DNA of 64,000 nucleotides from Clostridium_I sp963725425 (GCA_963725425.1 CAVRYJ010000041.1:62001-126000), one strand, 5' to 3'; numbered from the stretch's first letter, positions 55,133-63,703 are shown. A program made the numbers and translations. Notes: a model not told the origin generated them from the sequence alone.

Positions 55133-55263
55133 AATATTTTGACTAGATTTTAAAAAAAATAATGTATACAATAAAAGTGATATATTAAAAATCATACAAA
55201 GAGCTCAGAGTATATGAGGCTACTAGTGATTCACTTTTTACTAAAGAAGGGATGTTAAAGAAT

Positions 55264-55797
55264 ATGAATTTGGTCTTATTTAGACTAATAAATAATTTAG
55301 CGAACAAAAACGTATTCCTAGATAAGATTATGATTGTATCTTCAAAGTATGTTATCTATTTATATGCACTTTTAGTAGGATTATATTTAATAATAGGATA
55401 TGCTGGTAAAAATAAAAAAGCGAAGAAGATAGTAATGCCAATTATACTATTGCTTTCAATAAACTTTATATTAACATTCATAATTGGGACTATTTGGTAT
55501 GAGCCAAGGCCATTTGTCCACTATACAGTAAATTTATTATATACTCATAAAAGCAATGCTTCATTTCCAAGCACTCACTCAGTAGGTGCAATGACTATAG
55601 CATTAGGAGTTAATAATAAAACAAGGAGATTGGGAAAGTTTTTAATTGTTTTAGCAATTATCGTTGGTATATCAAGAGTTTATGTAGGTCAACATTATCC
55701 CTTCGACGTCTTAGGAGGATTTTTATTGGCTATTATTAGTAATTATATATATGAAAGGGTTTGTTTAAAATATTTTTATCTTGTACCCCCAAAGTAA
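55264..55797 (+). CDS. PAP2-family phosphatase (undecaprenyl-diphosphatase type)
   Basis: 177 residues from ATG 55264 (an ATG at 55252 is too close to GAAGGG). Five membrane helices and the acid phosphatase boxes: IWYEPRPF for motif 1, FPSTHSVGA for motif 2 and SRVYVGQHYPFDVLGG for motif 3, with both catalytic histidines. This is the BcrC layout: it dephosphorylates undecaprenyl diphosphate on the outer membrane face and can give bacitracin tolerance. Fits the envelope theme. Confidence 0.93.
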   Translation: MNLVLFRLINNLANKNVFLDKIMIVSSKYVIYLYALLVGLYLIIGYAGKNKKAKKIVMPIILLLSINFILTFIIGTIWYEPRPFVHYTVNLLYTHKSNASFPSTHSVGAMTIALGVNNKTRRLGKFLIVLAIIVGISRVYVGQHYPFDVLGGFLLAIISNYIYERVCLKYFYLVPPK

Positions 55798-55842
55798 GTT
55801 ACCTAGAGACCAAGATTATACTTTGCTAAGAAGGTATATTTT

Positions 55843-56161
55843 ATGAAGGAGTATGACACAGTTATATTTGATTTAGATGGAACATTACTTAACGCACTTG
55901 AAGACCTTACGGATAGTGTGAATTTCTCATTAGCACTGTATGGTTTTAAATGCAGGTAAATAGCTGAAGTTAAGAGTTCTTTAGGCAATGGAGCATCCGT
56001 CAATTGAACTTTCTATACCTGAAGGGATTAATAATACCAATTATGAAAGATGTCTTAAAGATTTTTGCAATCACTATTCAGAAAATATGCAAAATAAGAC
56101 TAATGTTTATAAGGGAATTATGGAGCTTTTAAATCAATTATCAAAAGATGATTATAGGTAG
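55843..56161 (+). pseudogene. HAD-superfamily phosphatase remnant
   Basis: ATG 55843 opens KEYDTVIFDLDGTLLNALED, the HAD motif I with the nucleophilic aspartate, then LTDSVNFSLALYGFKCR and a TAA, IAEVKSSLGNGASVN and a TGA, and in another frame SIPEGINNTNYERCLKDFC and KTNVYKGIMELLNQLSKDD. It ends before motif III. It matches the N-terminal half of phosphoglycolate-phosphatase-like proteins. Several independent lesions show true decay, not a single read error. Confidence 0.85.
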
Positions 56162-56286
56162 CTTTAATCAAGAGGCAGTAGATAAGAATAAAATAATGTA
56201 AGTATCTGTTACAGTATTATCTTGTTTCATTTGATAAACCACAACCAATCGGTTAAGATATAAAAAGAATCAGGAGGATGTGGCTT

Positions 56287-56541
56287 ATGAATTTACATAT
56301 ATTCTTTCAGTGGCATAAATTATTGCATTATATATTGCCAATAATCATTATTTTAATATTCCAAAAACGATTTGGATTATTAAAGATCTGCATAGTTGTA
56401 TTTATACTTGGTTTTCTTAAAGAGATTCGAGATGTTGTAATTATAGGAGATCCTTTATGGGAGTCAGTAGGAGATACGGTTTCAGATGTAGTGGGTATAG
56501 TACTAGGAGTTGTTGTAGTTAATATAAAAAATCAAAACTAA
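56287..56541 (+). CDS. Small membrane protein
   Basis: 84 residues from ATG 56287, nine bases after AGGAGG. Three hydrophobic segments (YILPIIIILIFQ, ICIVVFILGFL, DVVGIVLGVVVV) and a conserved-looking acidic middle, FLKEIRDVVIIGDPLWESVG. It has the look of VanZ-like or small phage membrane proteins; no firm family. Intact. Confidence 0.65.
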   Translation: MNLHIFFQWHKLLHYILPIIIILIFQKRFGLLKICIVVFILGFLKEIRDVVIIGDPLWESVGDTVSDVVGIVLGVVVVNIKNQN

Positions 56542-56667
56542 AATACCAATAATCAAAGCAAGTAGATGCGTTGTCTCAAATTTGGAATAGTATCGTTGCA
56601 TTTTAGTTCTAAAAACACACTTAAGATGTACAACCTGAGTATTTAATGATTGTTGTTTTGGTAGGGT

Positions 56668-56781
56668 GTGAAATTTCAAGTGGTTGGGAAGATTGTAAAT
56701 ATTTTTGGTGAAATTGATGCTGCAGTAAAGTATATTGATAGAGCTAAAGAGGAATATCAGGTAATTAAAATAAGTAATTAG
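56668..56781 (+). pseudogene. 37-codon gene tail joined to repeat copy 2
   Basis: GTG 56668 opens KFQVVGKIVNIFGEIDAAVK then YIDRAKEEYQVIKISN and a TAG inside the 42-bp repeat at 56770. It looks like the last helix of a protein related in style, not clearly in sequence, to the 54152 gene. Probably a truncated duplicate. Confidence 0.4.
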
Positions 56782-56811
56782 ACTATCTCTATTAGTGAGT
56801 TGGGGTAATGA
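56770..56811 (+). repeat. 42-bp repeat, copy 2
   Basis: One or two changes from copy 1 (ACTATCTCTATTAGTGAG), ending again in TTGGGGTAATGA. Behind it only a terminator follows. Confidence 0.75.
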
Positions 56812-56819
56812 ATATTAAA

Positions 56820-56850
56820 AAAAAAGGCGAATCAATATGCCTTTTTTATT
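56820..56850 (+). terminator. Intrinsic terminator
   Basis: AAAAAAGGC pairs with GCCTTTTTT over nine bases with a ten-base loop and TTATTTTT behind. Confidence 0.85.
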
Positions 56851-57440
56851 TTTGCCATTTATTTTATAGCGTCAAATTTAGGGTTTAACCATAGATGCTA
56901 TCAATACAAAAAAAAGAAGGTCGCTCCTATGACAACGATCACACAGTGGTATTTTATTTTTCAATTTTAATATCAACATTTATGTGCTATATCATTACAC
57001 CATTTATATTGTAATGATATATATGGTGTATCTGTAGCAATGCAGCAGAAATTTACAATTTAATATAATGGGAATTGGCATTCAGTACATGCTATGATGA
57101 TATATAAATTTGTTAAAAATACCCTCAAAATCAGTAGCTACTGAGTATTTGTTTCTTAGGATATTTTTAATAACCGTTTTAGTGGATTAAATATCAAATA
57201 CCAAGATTTTGATAAAACTGTTATTTTATTATGAAATTAATATTAGGTATTATAAGTAATTCATGAAACTTGTTGTAATTTTCTGTTCGGTTGCCACACA
57301 TACCCCTATAAATAATAAATTAATTTTGTAACATTGTGTAATTTAATTTATATACTACTAACAGAACAATAAATTTGTTCTGTTAGTTTAATGTAATTTG
57401 TAAAAATAGGTGATTTCCAAAATCTACTGTAACCAATACC
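56851..57440. other. 590-base gap with a 12-bp hairpin
   Basis: No gene recognised. CTAACAGAACAA (57358-57369) and TTGTTCTGTTAG (57375-57386) form a perfect hairpin with a five-base loop. Confidence 0.5.
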
Positions 57441-57622
57441 ATGGCAATTAGTGATTATAATATGTTGGATACACCTACACCTACACCTACACCTACAGTT
57501 ACTATTACCACATCTGATCTGCCGTAACTGTAGGACAAGGATTTAACAATATTATTGCTATTACAAATAATAACACTTCAGCTTTAACAGTAACAATCCC
57601 AGTTATAGCTGTTTCTGTTTAA
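57441..57622 (+). pseudogene. Short Thr-Pro repeat protein, frameshifted
   Basis: ATG 57441 gives MAISDYNMLDTPTPTPTPTV then TITTSDLP and a TAA. One frame over the sequence continues as AVTVGQGFNNIIAITNNNTS and ALTVTIPVIAVSV to 57622. A beta-rich, low-complexity small protein with a repeated ACACCT tract that is prone to slippage. It sits 50 bases before the lysozyme gene and may be a phage-type surface or tail appendage protein. Confidence 0.45.
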
Positions 57623-57671
57623 TATAAATTTAAATGGTTTAACGTAATAAATACAAAGGAGTGTCTTAAAA

Positions 57672-58613
57672 ATGTATCAAGGAATAGATGTATTTTAAGG
57701 TACCAATGCTACAAATTGGAATCTAGTTAAAAATAGTGGGATACAAATGGTATATATAAAAGCTACTGATGGAGTTTCATATACCAATCCACTAATGGCT
57801 TCTCAATATAAAGGTGCAAAAGCTGCAGGTCTATTAGTTGGTTTTTACCATTTTGCAGAAGCGAATACGCCTATATCTGAATATCAACACTTTATGGGTA
57901 CTATAAACAATTATCAACAAGATCTAAAACCTTGTTTAGATTATGAAATGAGTAGCCCAGATTACAGTTTTATTAATAAATTCATGGCTCAAAATTCTAG
58001 TTTGATATTCTATAGTTCCCATAGTATTGCTGATAATACTGGCTTAGCAATAAATAAAATTTGGATAGCAGAACCAGCAACTTCTCCTACCAATACTAGA
58101 GGATATGTAGGCATACAGTATTCATGGACTGGAACAGTTAGTGGTATTTCTAACAGTGAAGTAAGTATGGACTATTTTGATAGTGATGTTTTACAAAGTA
58201 ATGTTACTCCACCAACACCAATACCAATACCAATACCAGTAAGTCCAACTGTTTATACTATTCAATGTCAATTAAATGCTATGACTCATGCCGGATTAGC
58301 AACAGATGGGATTCTTGGGGCATTAACAACTAGTAAAATAGAACAATTTGAAGCAATTGTTGGTATCACAGTTGATGGAATCTGGGGATTAGAATGTGTA
58401 AATGCAACTGCTCAAATATATGGCAAACCATTGTGTGGATTGATTTATCATGAACCAATACCAACTAGATTAATTCAGTTTAGAATGGGAATTGCTATCG
58501 ATGGTATATTCGGAACGAATACAGCTAATAGTGTAAAAGCGTGGCAAAACACTAATGGTCTAATTGTAGATGGTATATTTGGACAGTTAAGTTGGGGTAA
58601 ATTATTAAGTTGA
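57672..58613 (+). pseudogene. GH25 lysozyme with two peptidoglycan-binding domains, ochre at codon 9
   Basis: ATG 57672 follows AAAGGAG. It reads MYQGIDVF, TAA (57696), GTNATNWNLVKNSGIQMVYI and on in the same frame. GH25 features are GIDVF (catalytic aspartate), KATDG, GFYHFAEA, LDYEMSS (acid pair) and a C-terminal QYSWTGTVSGI. After a PIPIPIPV linker come two PG_binding_1 modules, each with DGI(W/F)G. The usual residue at codon 9 is glutamine, so CAA to TAA is the likely mutation. Translation could restart at ATG 57747, but without the first catalytic aspartate. Confidence 0.9.
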
Positions 58614-58697
58614 TATAAACACTTTAAATGAAATTTAAGATGGTGTAGTTCTGACATAATAATGTGCAAATAGATAAAAATATTGGAGGAATGAGAA

Positions 58698-59441
58698 ATG
58701 GGAAAAAAGCTACCTTACAAGTATAACCTAAAAAAATCAAAAGTAAGAGGTACGGACCTATTATTTCATGACTTTTTCGATAAAACACAACCGGTGCCAT
58801 CTAGTGCTGACTTAAGAGGTGGATATACAACTATAAAAGATCAAGGTCAATTAGGTGCTTGTACAGCCTTTTCAGCAGTATCTGTAATTGAGTATTTATT
58901 AAACCCAGGTGTTGATTTATCGGAATTGTATTTCTATTACCAAGAGCGTGCTGAGGATGGAGATATATCACAAGATGGGGGCAGTACTATTAGTAGATCT
59001 GCTACGATAGCAACAACTGTCGGCACTTGTTTAGAAAGTTTAGATCCGTATATTGTTGAAGATTTTGCTAACTCTCCAAGAAAAGCAGCAGATACTGACG
59101 CACCGAACCACAAAGCAAAAACTAAATATAAAATAGCAACTGTGGACGATATTTTGTATTCCGTGGGTGTACTGAAAAAGCCAGTTTTAATAGGTATTGA
59201 TGTTTATGAATCGTTTGAGAATATTGGTTCAGATGGGTATGTGCCTATGCCTAAGGATAATGAACAACTTTTAGGTGGACACGCATTGAATATTTGTGGA
59301 TATTTTTACAAAAGCAATGAATTATATTTTATTGTAAGAAATTCATGGTCCGTAAGTTTCGGAGATAAAGGTTATCTATATATGCCAGTAGAGTTTTTAG
59401 AAAAATATTCTAACGATTGGTGGTATATAGATTTAAAATAG
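58698..59441 (+). CDS. C1A papain-like cysteine protease
   Basis: 247 residues, ATG eight bases after TTGGAGGAATG. Papain-family order: oxyanion glutamine and catalytic cysteine in KDQGQLGACTAFSA, histidine in LLGGHALNICGY and asparagine in FIVRNSWSVSFGDKGYLYMP. There is no signal peptide or long propeptide; PVPSSADLRGGYTTI directly precedes the active site, as in bacterial C1 proteases of clostridia. Probably cytoplasmic or released by lysis. It follows the lysozyme gene by 84 bases and ends in a good terminator. Confidence 0.93.
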   Translation: MGKKLPYKYNLKKSKVRGTDLLFHDFFDKTQPVPSSADLRGGYTTIKDQGQLGACTAFSAVSVIEYLLNPGVDLSELYFYYQERAEDGDISQDGGSTISRSATIATTVGTCLESLDPYIVEDFANSPRKAADTDAPNHKAKTKYKIATVDDILYSVGVLKKPVLIGIDVYESFENIGSDGYVPMPKDNEQLLGGHALNICGYFYKSNELYFIVRNSWSVSFGDKGYLYMPVEFLEKYSNDWWYIDLK

Positions 59442-59468
59442 CTAACACACAGTAGCATAATAATTTTT

Positions 59469-59506
59469 AAGCCTGGTGAGATTAAATAAACCCACTAGGC
59501 TTTTTT
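59469..59506 (+). terminator. Intrinsic terminator
   Basis: AAGCCTGGTG pairs with CACTAGGCTT with one G-U, 14-base loop, six T. Confidence 0.9.
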
Positions 59507-59588
59507 ACTTAAAATAACAACACAGTACGTCTTAGACGAAGTATTAAATTGGATATAAAAAGAGCAAATCTATAGTCATAATAGAAGC

Positions 59589-59819
59589 ATGAAAAGAGGC
59601 AAGTTACAACCATCAATAAGTTTAGAAATTAAGGATGATGAAGGTTTCTTTTCAAATCACTTTCCAAGTAATGTAGATGAATTGTATTTTACTGTAGTTG
59701 GGGTAATAAAGGACATTGAAAGACTAAAAGAGCTGTACGAACTTTTTGCAGAAACACTGAAAGAACTTTGTGTAATAGGAATAGCAAGTAATGAAAAGGT
59801 AGAGGTTAATTTGAAATAA
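59589..59819 (+). pseudogene. Truncated duplicate of the 54152 gene (C-terminal third)
   Basis: From codon 6 the 76-residue frame matches the last 70 residues of the 54152 product almost exactly: QPSISLEIKDDEGFF, NVDELYFTVVGVIKDIERLK, ELYELFAE. The ATG and MKRGK come from unrelated upstream DNA and have no ribosome site. The match continues past the stop into the 42-bp repeat. This is a partial segmental duplication. Confidence 0.85.
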
Positions 59820-59857
59820 GTAATTAGTCTATTTCTATTAGTGAGTTGGGGTAATGA
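59816..59857 (+). repeat. 42-bp repeat, copy 3
   Basis: Differs from copy 1 by one base, ending in TTGGGGTAATGAGC. As in copy 1 an ATG at its end opens a Cys-containing frame (MSTCKIIYCNKKRV). Confidence 0.75.
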
Positions 59858-59904
59858 GCACTTGTAAAATAATATATTGTAATAAAAAAAGGGTGATTAC
59901 AGAA

Positions 59905-60329
59905 ATGGAAAAAGTAACTATTGGAATTGCATTTGCAATTCTATTATGTATTATAAGAGTTTGCGGGTATATAAGAAGTGTTGCCAAAAACAATTTTAAA
60001 ATAAGAGACTTGGTGGGAACTGGTTCTGGTGAGGAAGTTATCTGGTTAGATAATTCTAAGTATAATAAATATGATATTAGTTTTGAAGCACTTAATGGGA
60101 GTGATACTAAAGAAATAATATCAAAAAGAGCACTTATGGTATGAAGATTAATACTGATGCTATAAGTGGAGATGTAAATTTAAAAATTTACAATAATAGC
60201 AAAGTTTTATTTGATGAAAATGGTTCAATAAATAAAACTATAACAATTGGTAAGAATGATAGCATAAATGTAAAAGTCCAACTTACAGGCAATAAAGCAA
60301 AAGGGCATGTTATAATCAACCTAAGTTAA
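59905..60329 (+). pseudogene. Small membrane-anchored protein split near 60141
   Basis: ATG 59905 behind AAAGGGTG opens EKVTIGIAFAILLCIIRVCG, a membrane helix, then DLVGTGSGEEVIWLDNSKYN and a stop at 60142. A second frame overlapping at 60141 continues with GDVNLKIYNNSKVLFDENGS and VKVQLTGNKAKGHVIINL, the usual second half of this kind of small beta-rich protein. One base length change joins them. The same first frame is open back to ATG 59854 in the 42-bp repeat, so translation may begin there. Family not named. Confidence 0.55.
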
Positions 60330-60429
60330 CAACTAAGAAAGTAGGCATAATAAGCTATGTATAAGTTACGTCACAAATGTGTTTCAAGAAGAATTTGATT
60401 TATTTGATGTACCTTGAAGGGGGAGAGTT

Positions 60430-60656
60430 ATGCCAAAAGGGGTTACAATAATTCCTATGATTATTCTTGGTCTTATATTTCTTCAAGGATTATTAAATGC
60501 CATTAGCCCAAAGTTCCTGTGGAAAATATTTGAAAGTTGGAAAGCTACAAAAAACCAATCAACAGTTATTTCTTATCACGAAGAATATTTGGTATTGTCT
60601 CAATGTTAATAGTTGTTGCGATATTTATATTCTCATACTTTATGAGTAAACAATAG
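60430..60656 (+). pseudogene. Small membrane protein (DUF6199-like), frame broken in an A run
   Basis: ATG 60430 behind GGGGGAGAG. MPKGVTIIPMIILGLIFLQG forms a first helix, then NAISPKFLWKIFESWKATK. At ACAAAAAACC the frame shifts; the next frame gives NSYFLSRRIFGIVSMLIVVA and IFIFSYFMSKQ, a second helix. The W-x-W and SYFLSRR pattern is like DUF6199 proteins, a recollection of moderate strength. The A6 run makes a read error possible. Confidence 0.65.
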
Positions 60657-60763
60657 GGCAACATGTACTAGAATTGATACGTCATTTTCATATTATGCGT
60701 TACGAGGGTAGATAATGGCGAATTAATTAATGTTTATAAATTATAGATAGGAAGGTATTATAT

Positions 60764-60976
60764 ATGAATAAAGATGATAATCCTAAACATTGGAAACTAG
60801 GAATATTTTATTATAACAAAGATAATCCTGATGAATTTATTGATAAAAGGACAGGTATAGGTACTACACCTAATTTCGCTAGTAAGCGTGGTAGACATAT
60901 GTTTACACTTATATTTGTGCCTGCTGTAATAATTATAATACTATGTGTCATTATTGGGTTTTTAAGTAGTAAATAA
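60764..60976 (+). CDS. DUF5808-like small membrane protein
   Basis: 70 residues, ATG with TAGGAAGG upstream. The soluble head NPKHWKLGIFYYNKDNPDEF and KRTGIGTTPNFASKRG is the DUF5808 signature as I know it, followed by one membrane helix FTLIFVPAVIIIILCVIIGF. Function of the family is unknown; in larger proteins the domain lies next to transporter-like helices. Intact. Confidence 0.8.
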   Translation: MNKDDNPKHWKLGIFYYNKDNPDEFIDKRTGIGTTPNFASKRGRHMFTLIFVPAVIIIILCVIIGFLSSK

Positions 60977-61480
60977 ATAATTTAAACTTGTTTCGCAACT
61001 TTCTTATAATGTACAGAGGATAACCTTATAGTCACTCAGGAAAATACTCAGCAATAATCATTCAGTTCAGTCAATTCAAGCATATAATCTGGAAGTAGTG
61101 CGATTTTCAAATAACATGTATTTAAGGTCTAATTACTAAAGTCATTACTATTGATTTTAGTAATTAGGCTTTCTTGTTTTTTTAAAGGTAAGGGGAAGAG
61201 CTGAATAAATAATAGAGATAATTAAATAAATTGTACACCTATCATTTTAGGTGTGAGTATTTTATCATTCTTACTTTGGCAAGGTGTATTTTTCTATTCC
61301 TTTTTTGATATATTTGGTACCTCACGATAGAGATTTGTATCTTTTACAAATGTGTTTCTCTAATTGGGGTAACTTTTTTGTTTTTTGTGAGTTGGATTCT
61401 ATTTTTTGAACTGGGTGTAGAGATTAATTAGGTAGACATGAAGTTGATACTTCAAATTTGGTTTTGAGGGGTTGGAACAC
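60977..61480. other. 500-base gap with dispersed repeat and terminator
   Basis: No gene. CATTCAGTTCAGTCAATTCA near 61058 is of the dispersed non-coding type. The integrase promoter should lie in the right half but is not clear to me. Confidence 0.4.
61129..61187. terminator. Perfect 12-bp terminator hairpin
   Basis: CTAATTACTAAA at 61129-61140 and TTTAGTAATTAG at 61156-61167 pair perfectly; GCTTTCTTGTTTTTTT follows. Confidence 0.8.
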
Positions 61481-62968
61481 ATGTCTTATAATTCTGAAGT
61501 GTGTGGTAATTTAGCAAAAAAGTACGGTAGGGCGACTTTGACTATTGAAGAGGCTGCAGTTGAGTCAGGTGTGGAGGTATGTGATATAAAAGATGTAATC
61601 AAAAGTGGTGAATTGGATGTTAAAAAGATAGGAACAAAAGAGATAATTTCAATTGTATCGTTCTTAAAGTTTTTAGCTGGGGAACCTGTAGAACCAGTAG
61701 TTGACATTACTTCAAAACACACGGTAACATCAAACCAAACTTTAGTAATAGTGGAGGATGATGTTGATATGGCAAAAGGAACAGTGGCATATATAAAGCA
61801 AAGTAATCTTTGGGTTATTCAGATTGACATAGGTAAAGCAGCTAATGGAAAGCGTATTAGAAAATCTGCAAGTTTTGAAACGGAAGAAGAAGCTATAGAG
61901 GCTTTAGAAAAAGAACGTGAATTATTAAAATCTAATTCCGAAGGCGATGCTAGTAACTTCAAGGTTACCACAGATAAGACAGTTAAAGATTATCTTAATT
62001 ATTATCTATCGCTAGAACAAGGAAGAGGAGGTACTCGAACAAGGGAAAGTTATTATTTTGCAGCTGGAAAGATTTGTGATGAAATTGGGGAGATAAAGTT
62101 AGGAAATGTAAATCCTGAGCTAATCATGGGTGTATTAAATGCTTATAAAAAGAAGTATTCTCAAAGTACACTAGATAAGGTCTATATAGTCCTAAATACT
62201 GCGTTTAAGTATGCATATGAATCAGATATATTGGACAAAAATTTAATGAAAGGTATAAGCAAGCCCAAAAGTACTAGAGTAAAGAAAGATGAATATAAGG
62301 CTTATTCAGAGGATGAAATAAATGATTTAGTTACAGCATCTAAGTGTTATCCTGAGATACGACCAGTTATTCTACTTCTACTGAATACGGGTATGAGACC
62401 TGGAGAACTAAGGGGTTTGAAGTGGGATAATATAGACTTCGAAGAGAAAACAGTATTTATTAAGGAAGCTGCTACTCTTGAATTTGTAAATGAGGAAATA
62501 GGCATCAAGCCTAAAATGAAGGAAGTAATAAGCCGTACCAAATCTAGTTATAGTGTAAGGAAACTAACTGTACCAGAGGATGTAATAACAGAGCTTAAAA
62601 TGTGGCGAAAGTATGTAAATGCTAATAAGGTTTATAAAAAGGCAATAAATAGCAAGTTTGTATTTCCTAGTCCAACAGGAGGTTTTGTCGGAGACAGTGT
62701 ACTTAGGAATAGGTATAAAAAATTTCTTTTAAAGGAAGGGTTCGATAACGGGTATACACTATATAGATTTAGACATACAATGTGTACATTCCTTATAAAG
62801 CAGGGCACTGATATTCCTACTGTTCAAAGAATAATGGGAGATAATACTACAGATGTGATATTGAAAATTTACACATCGGTTAATGCTAAAGATGTAAAAG
62901 ATGCAAGCTCAAAGGTTCAGAGTATTTTAGGTCAGCTTAGTAAACCATCATATAAAATAAGTGATTAA
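61481..62968 (+). CDS. int: Tyrosine integrase with N-terminal helical domain
   Basis: 495 residues from ATG 61481, nine bases after GAGGGG; TTG 61472 is the alternative. Residues 15-70 form an extra helical domain resembling an excisionase/helix-turn-helix (TIEEAAVESGVEVCDIKDVI). Then come an arm-binding domain (KQSNLWVIQIDIGKAANGKR), a core-binding SAM-like domain (TVKDYLNYYLSLEQGRGGTR), and the catalytic domain with R in NTGMRPGELRGLKW, H-x-x-R in YRFRHTMC and nucleophile Y in LKIYTSVN. Where most relatives have GH before the last helix this one has RIMGDNTTDV, so that histidine is replaced. It faces a tRNA gene 240 bases downstream and probably inserts or excises the island to its left. 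Confidence 0.93.
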   Translation: MSYNSEVCGNLAKKYGRATLTIEEAAVESGVEVCDIKDVIKSGELDVKKIGTKEIISIVSFLKFLAGEPVEPVVDITSKHTVTSNQTLVIVEDDVDMAKGTVAYIKQSNLWVIQIDIGKAANGKRIRKSASFETEEEAIEALEKERELLKSNSEGDASNFKVTTDKTVKDYLNYYLSLEQGRGGTRTRESYYFAAGKICDEIGEIKLGNVNPELIMGVLNAYKKKYSQSTLDKVYIVLNTAFKYAYESDILDKNLMKGISKPKSTRVKKDEYKAYSEDEINDLVTASKCYPEIRPVILLLLNTGMRPGELRGLKWDNIDFEEKTVFIKEAATLEFVNEEIGIKPKMKEVISRTKSSYSVRKLTVPEDVITELKMWRKYVNANKVYKKAINSKFVFPSPTGGFVGDSVLRNRYKKFLLKEGFDNGYTLYRFRHTMCTFLIKQGTDIPTVQRIMGDNTTDVILKIYTSVNAKDVKDASSKVQSILGQLSKPSYKISD

Positions 62969-62982
62969 ATGGAAAAAAAGTT

Positions 62983-63013
62983 TGGCATAGTAGTGGCATA
63001 GTGATGGCATAGT
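62983..63013. repeat. Three phased direct repeats TGGCATAGT
   Basis: Exact copies start at 62983, 62994 and 63005, spaced 11 bp, one helical turn. They lie directly behind the integrase gene and before the tRNA, where arm-type integrase binding sites are expected. Confidence 0.75.
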
Positions 63014-63211
63014 AGTGAAAAAAGAATTATTGTTAAAAAAGTGAGTTGAGGGTAAAAAATCTTCAACTTATTTTTATTTTTGCATGGAGTTGTTGCATTG
63101 CTAGGGTTTGAGGTATATAATTAGTTTTTAACAGGTAAAATTCTGGATAAAACAATGTGTAATTACTTGAATAATGCCTAATTAATGTTAAAACAATGGA
63201 TAAATATGTAT

Positions 63212-63287
63212 GCTTCCGTAGCACAGCTGGTAGTGCAACTGATTCGTAATCAGTAGGTCGAGTGTTCAAATCACTTCGGGAGCACCA
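63212..63287 (+). tRNA. tRNA-Thr (anticodon CGT)
   Basis: A complete cloverleaf of 76 bases including encoded CCA. Acceptor GCTTCCG pairs with CGGGAGC with one G-U; D stem GCAC/GTGC; anticodon stem ACTGA/TCAGT around loop TTCGTAA with CGT at 63245-63247; T arm GAGTG/CACTT with loop TTCAAAT. Reads ACG threonine codons. No intact duplicate of its 3' end was noticed elsewhere in the window. Confidence 0.95.
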
Positions 63288-63293
63288 AGACAA

Positions 63294-63332
63294 AGCTTGT
63301 AGCCTCAATGGTTACAGGCTTTTATTGTTTTT
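63294..63332 (+). terminator. Terminator behind the tRNA
   Basis: AGCTTGTAGCC pairs with GGTTACAGGCT with two G-U over eleven bases, five-base loop, then TTTATTGTTTTTT. Confidence 0.8.
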
Positions 63333-63339
63333 TGTAAAA

Positions 63340-63374
63340 TGGGTTAAAAAGTGAAAATGGGTTCTAAATGGGTT
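63340..63374. repeat. Three direct repeats TGGGTT
   Basis: Copies begin at 63340, 63358 and 63369, in the contexts AAAATGGGTTA, AAAATGGGTTC and AAATGGGTTCC. They lie between the tRNA and the integrase tail on the minus strand and mirror the TGGCATAGT set on the other side. Confidence 0.55.
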
Positions 63375-63434
63375 CCAATGATATGAAAAAGTAGTGAGAA
63401 ATAGAACGAATTACAACAAAAAACAAGGTTATTT

Positions 63435-63509
63435 TTAGCCTTTTTTTTTAACTTCTTTATTTTTATTGAATAAATTTTCAAGTTTATCAGCTGCAGTTCT
63501 ATCAGAAGT
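63435..63509 (-). pseudogene. C-terminal tail of a second integrase
   Basis: On the minus strand 24 codons read TSDRTAADKLENLFNKNKEV then KKKG and a stop, the usual ending of phage-type tyrosine integrases (AADKLxxLF). A TAA precedes it in frame, and SIYVNYI, a possible nucleophile segment, lies just upstream. The rest of the gene is absent or too decayed to see. Confidence 0.45.
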
Positions 63510-63538
63510 TTATATATAATTCACGTAGATACTACAAA

Positions 63539-63703
63539 ATGAAAAACCATTTTTCTATAACAAGTAAAGCTCAAAAATTACAAAATAAGATAGTAATGTT
63601 AGTATTTATATCTTTATTGTTAACCGTTGGCATAGTTTATATATTCTCTTATAGCGTAATAGTAAATAAATTAAATTATATTTTAGTTTCACTTACAATA
63701 TAG
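63539..63703 (+). CDS. 54-residue membrane peptide or gene stub
   Basis: ATG 63539 gives MKNHFSITSKAQKLQNKIVM then LVFISLLLTVGIVYIFSYSV and a TAG at 63701. A basic start with one membrane helix, as at the N terminus of sensor kinases, but no sensor or kinase sequence follows. No good ribosome site. Confidence 0.3.
   Translation: MKNHFSITSKAQKLQNKIVMLVFISLLLTVGIVYIFSYSVIVNKLNYILVSLTI

Noticed and set aside
57457..57491. ACACCT tract as a telomere-like or regulatory microsatellite
   Set aside because: It encodes a Thr-Pro linker in an otherwise protein-like frame, which explains the repetition.
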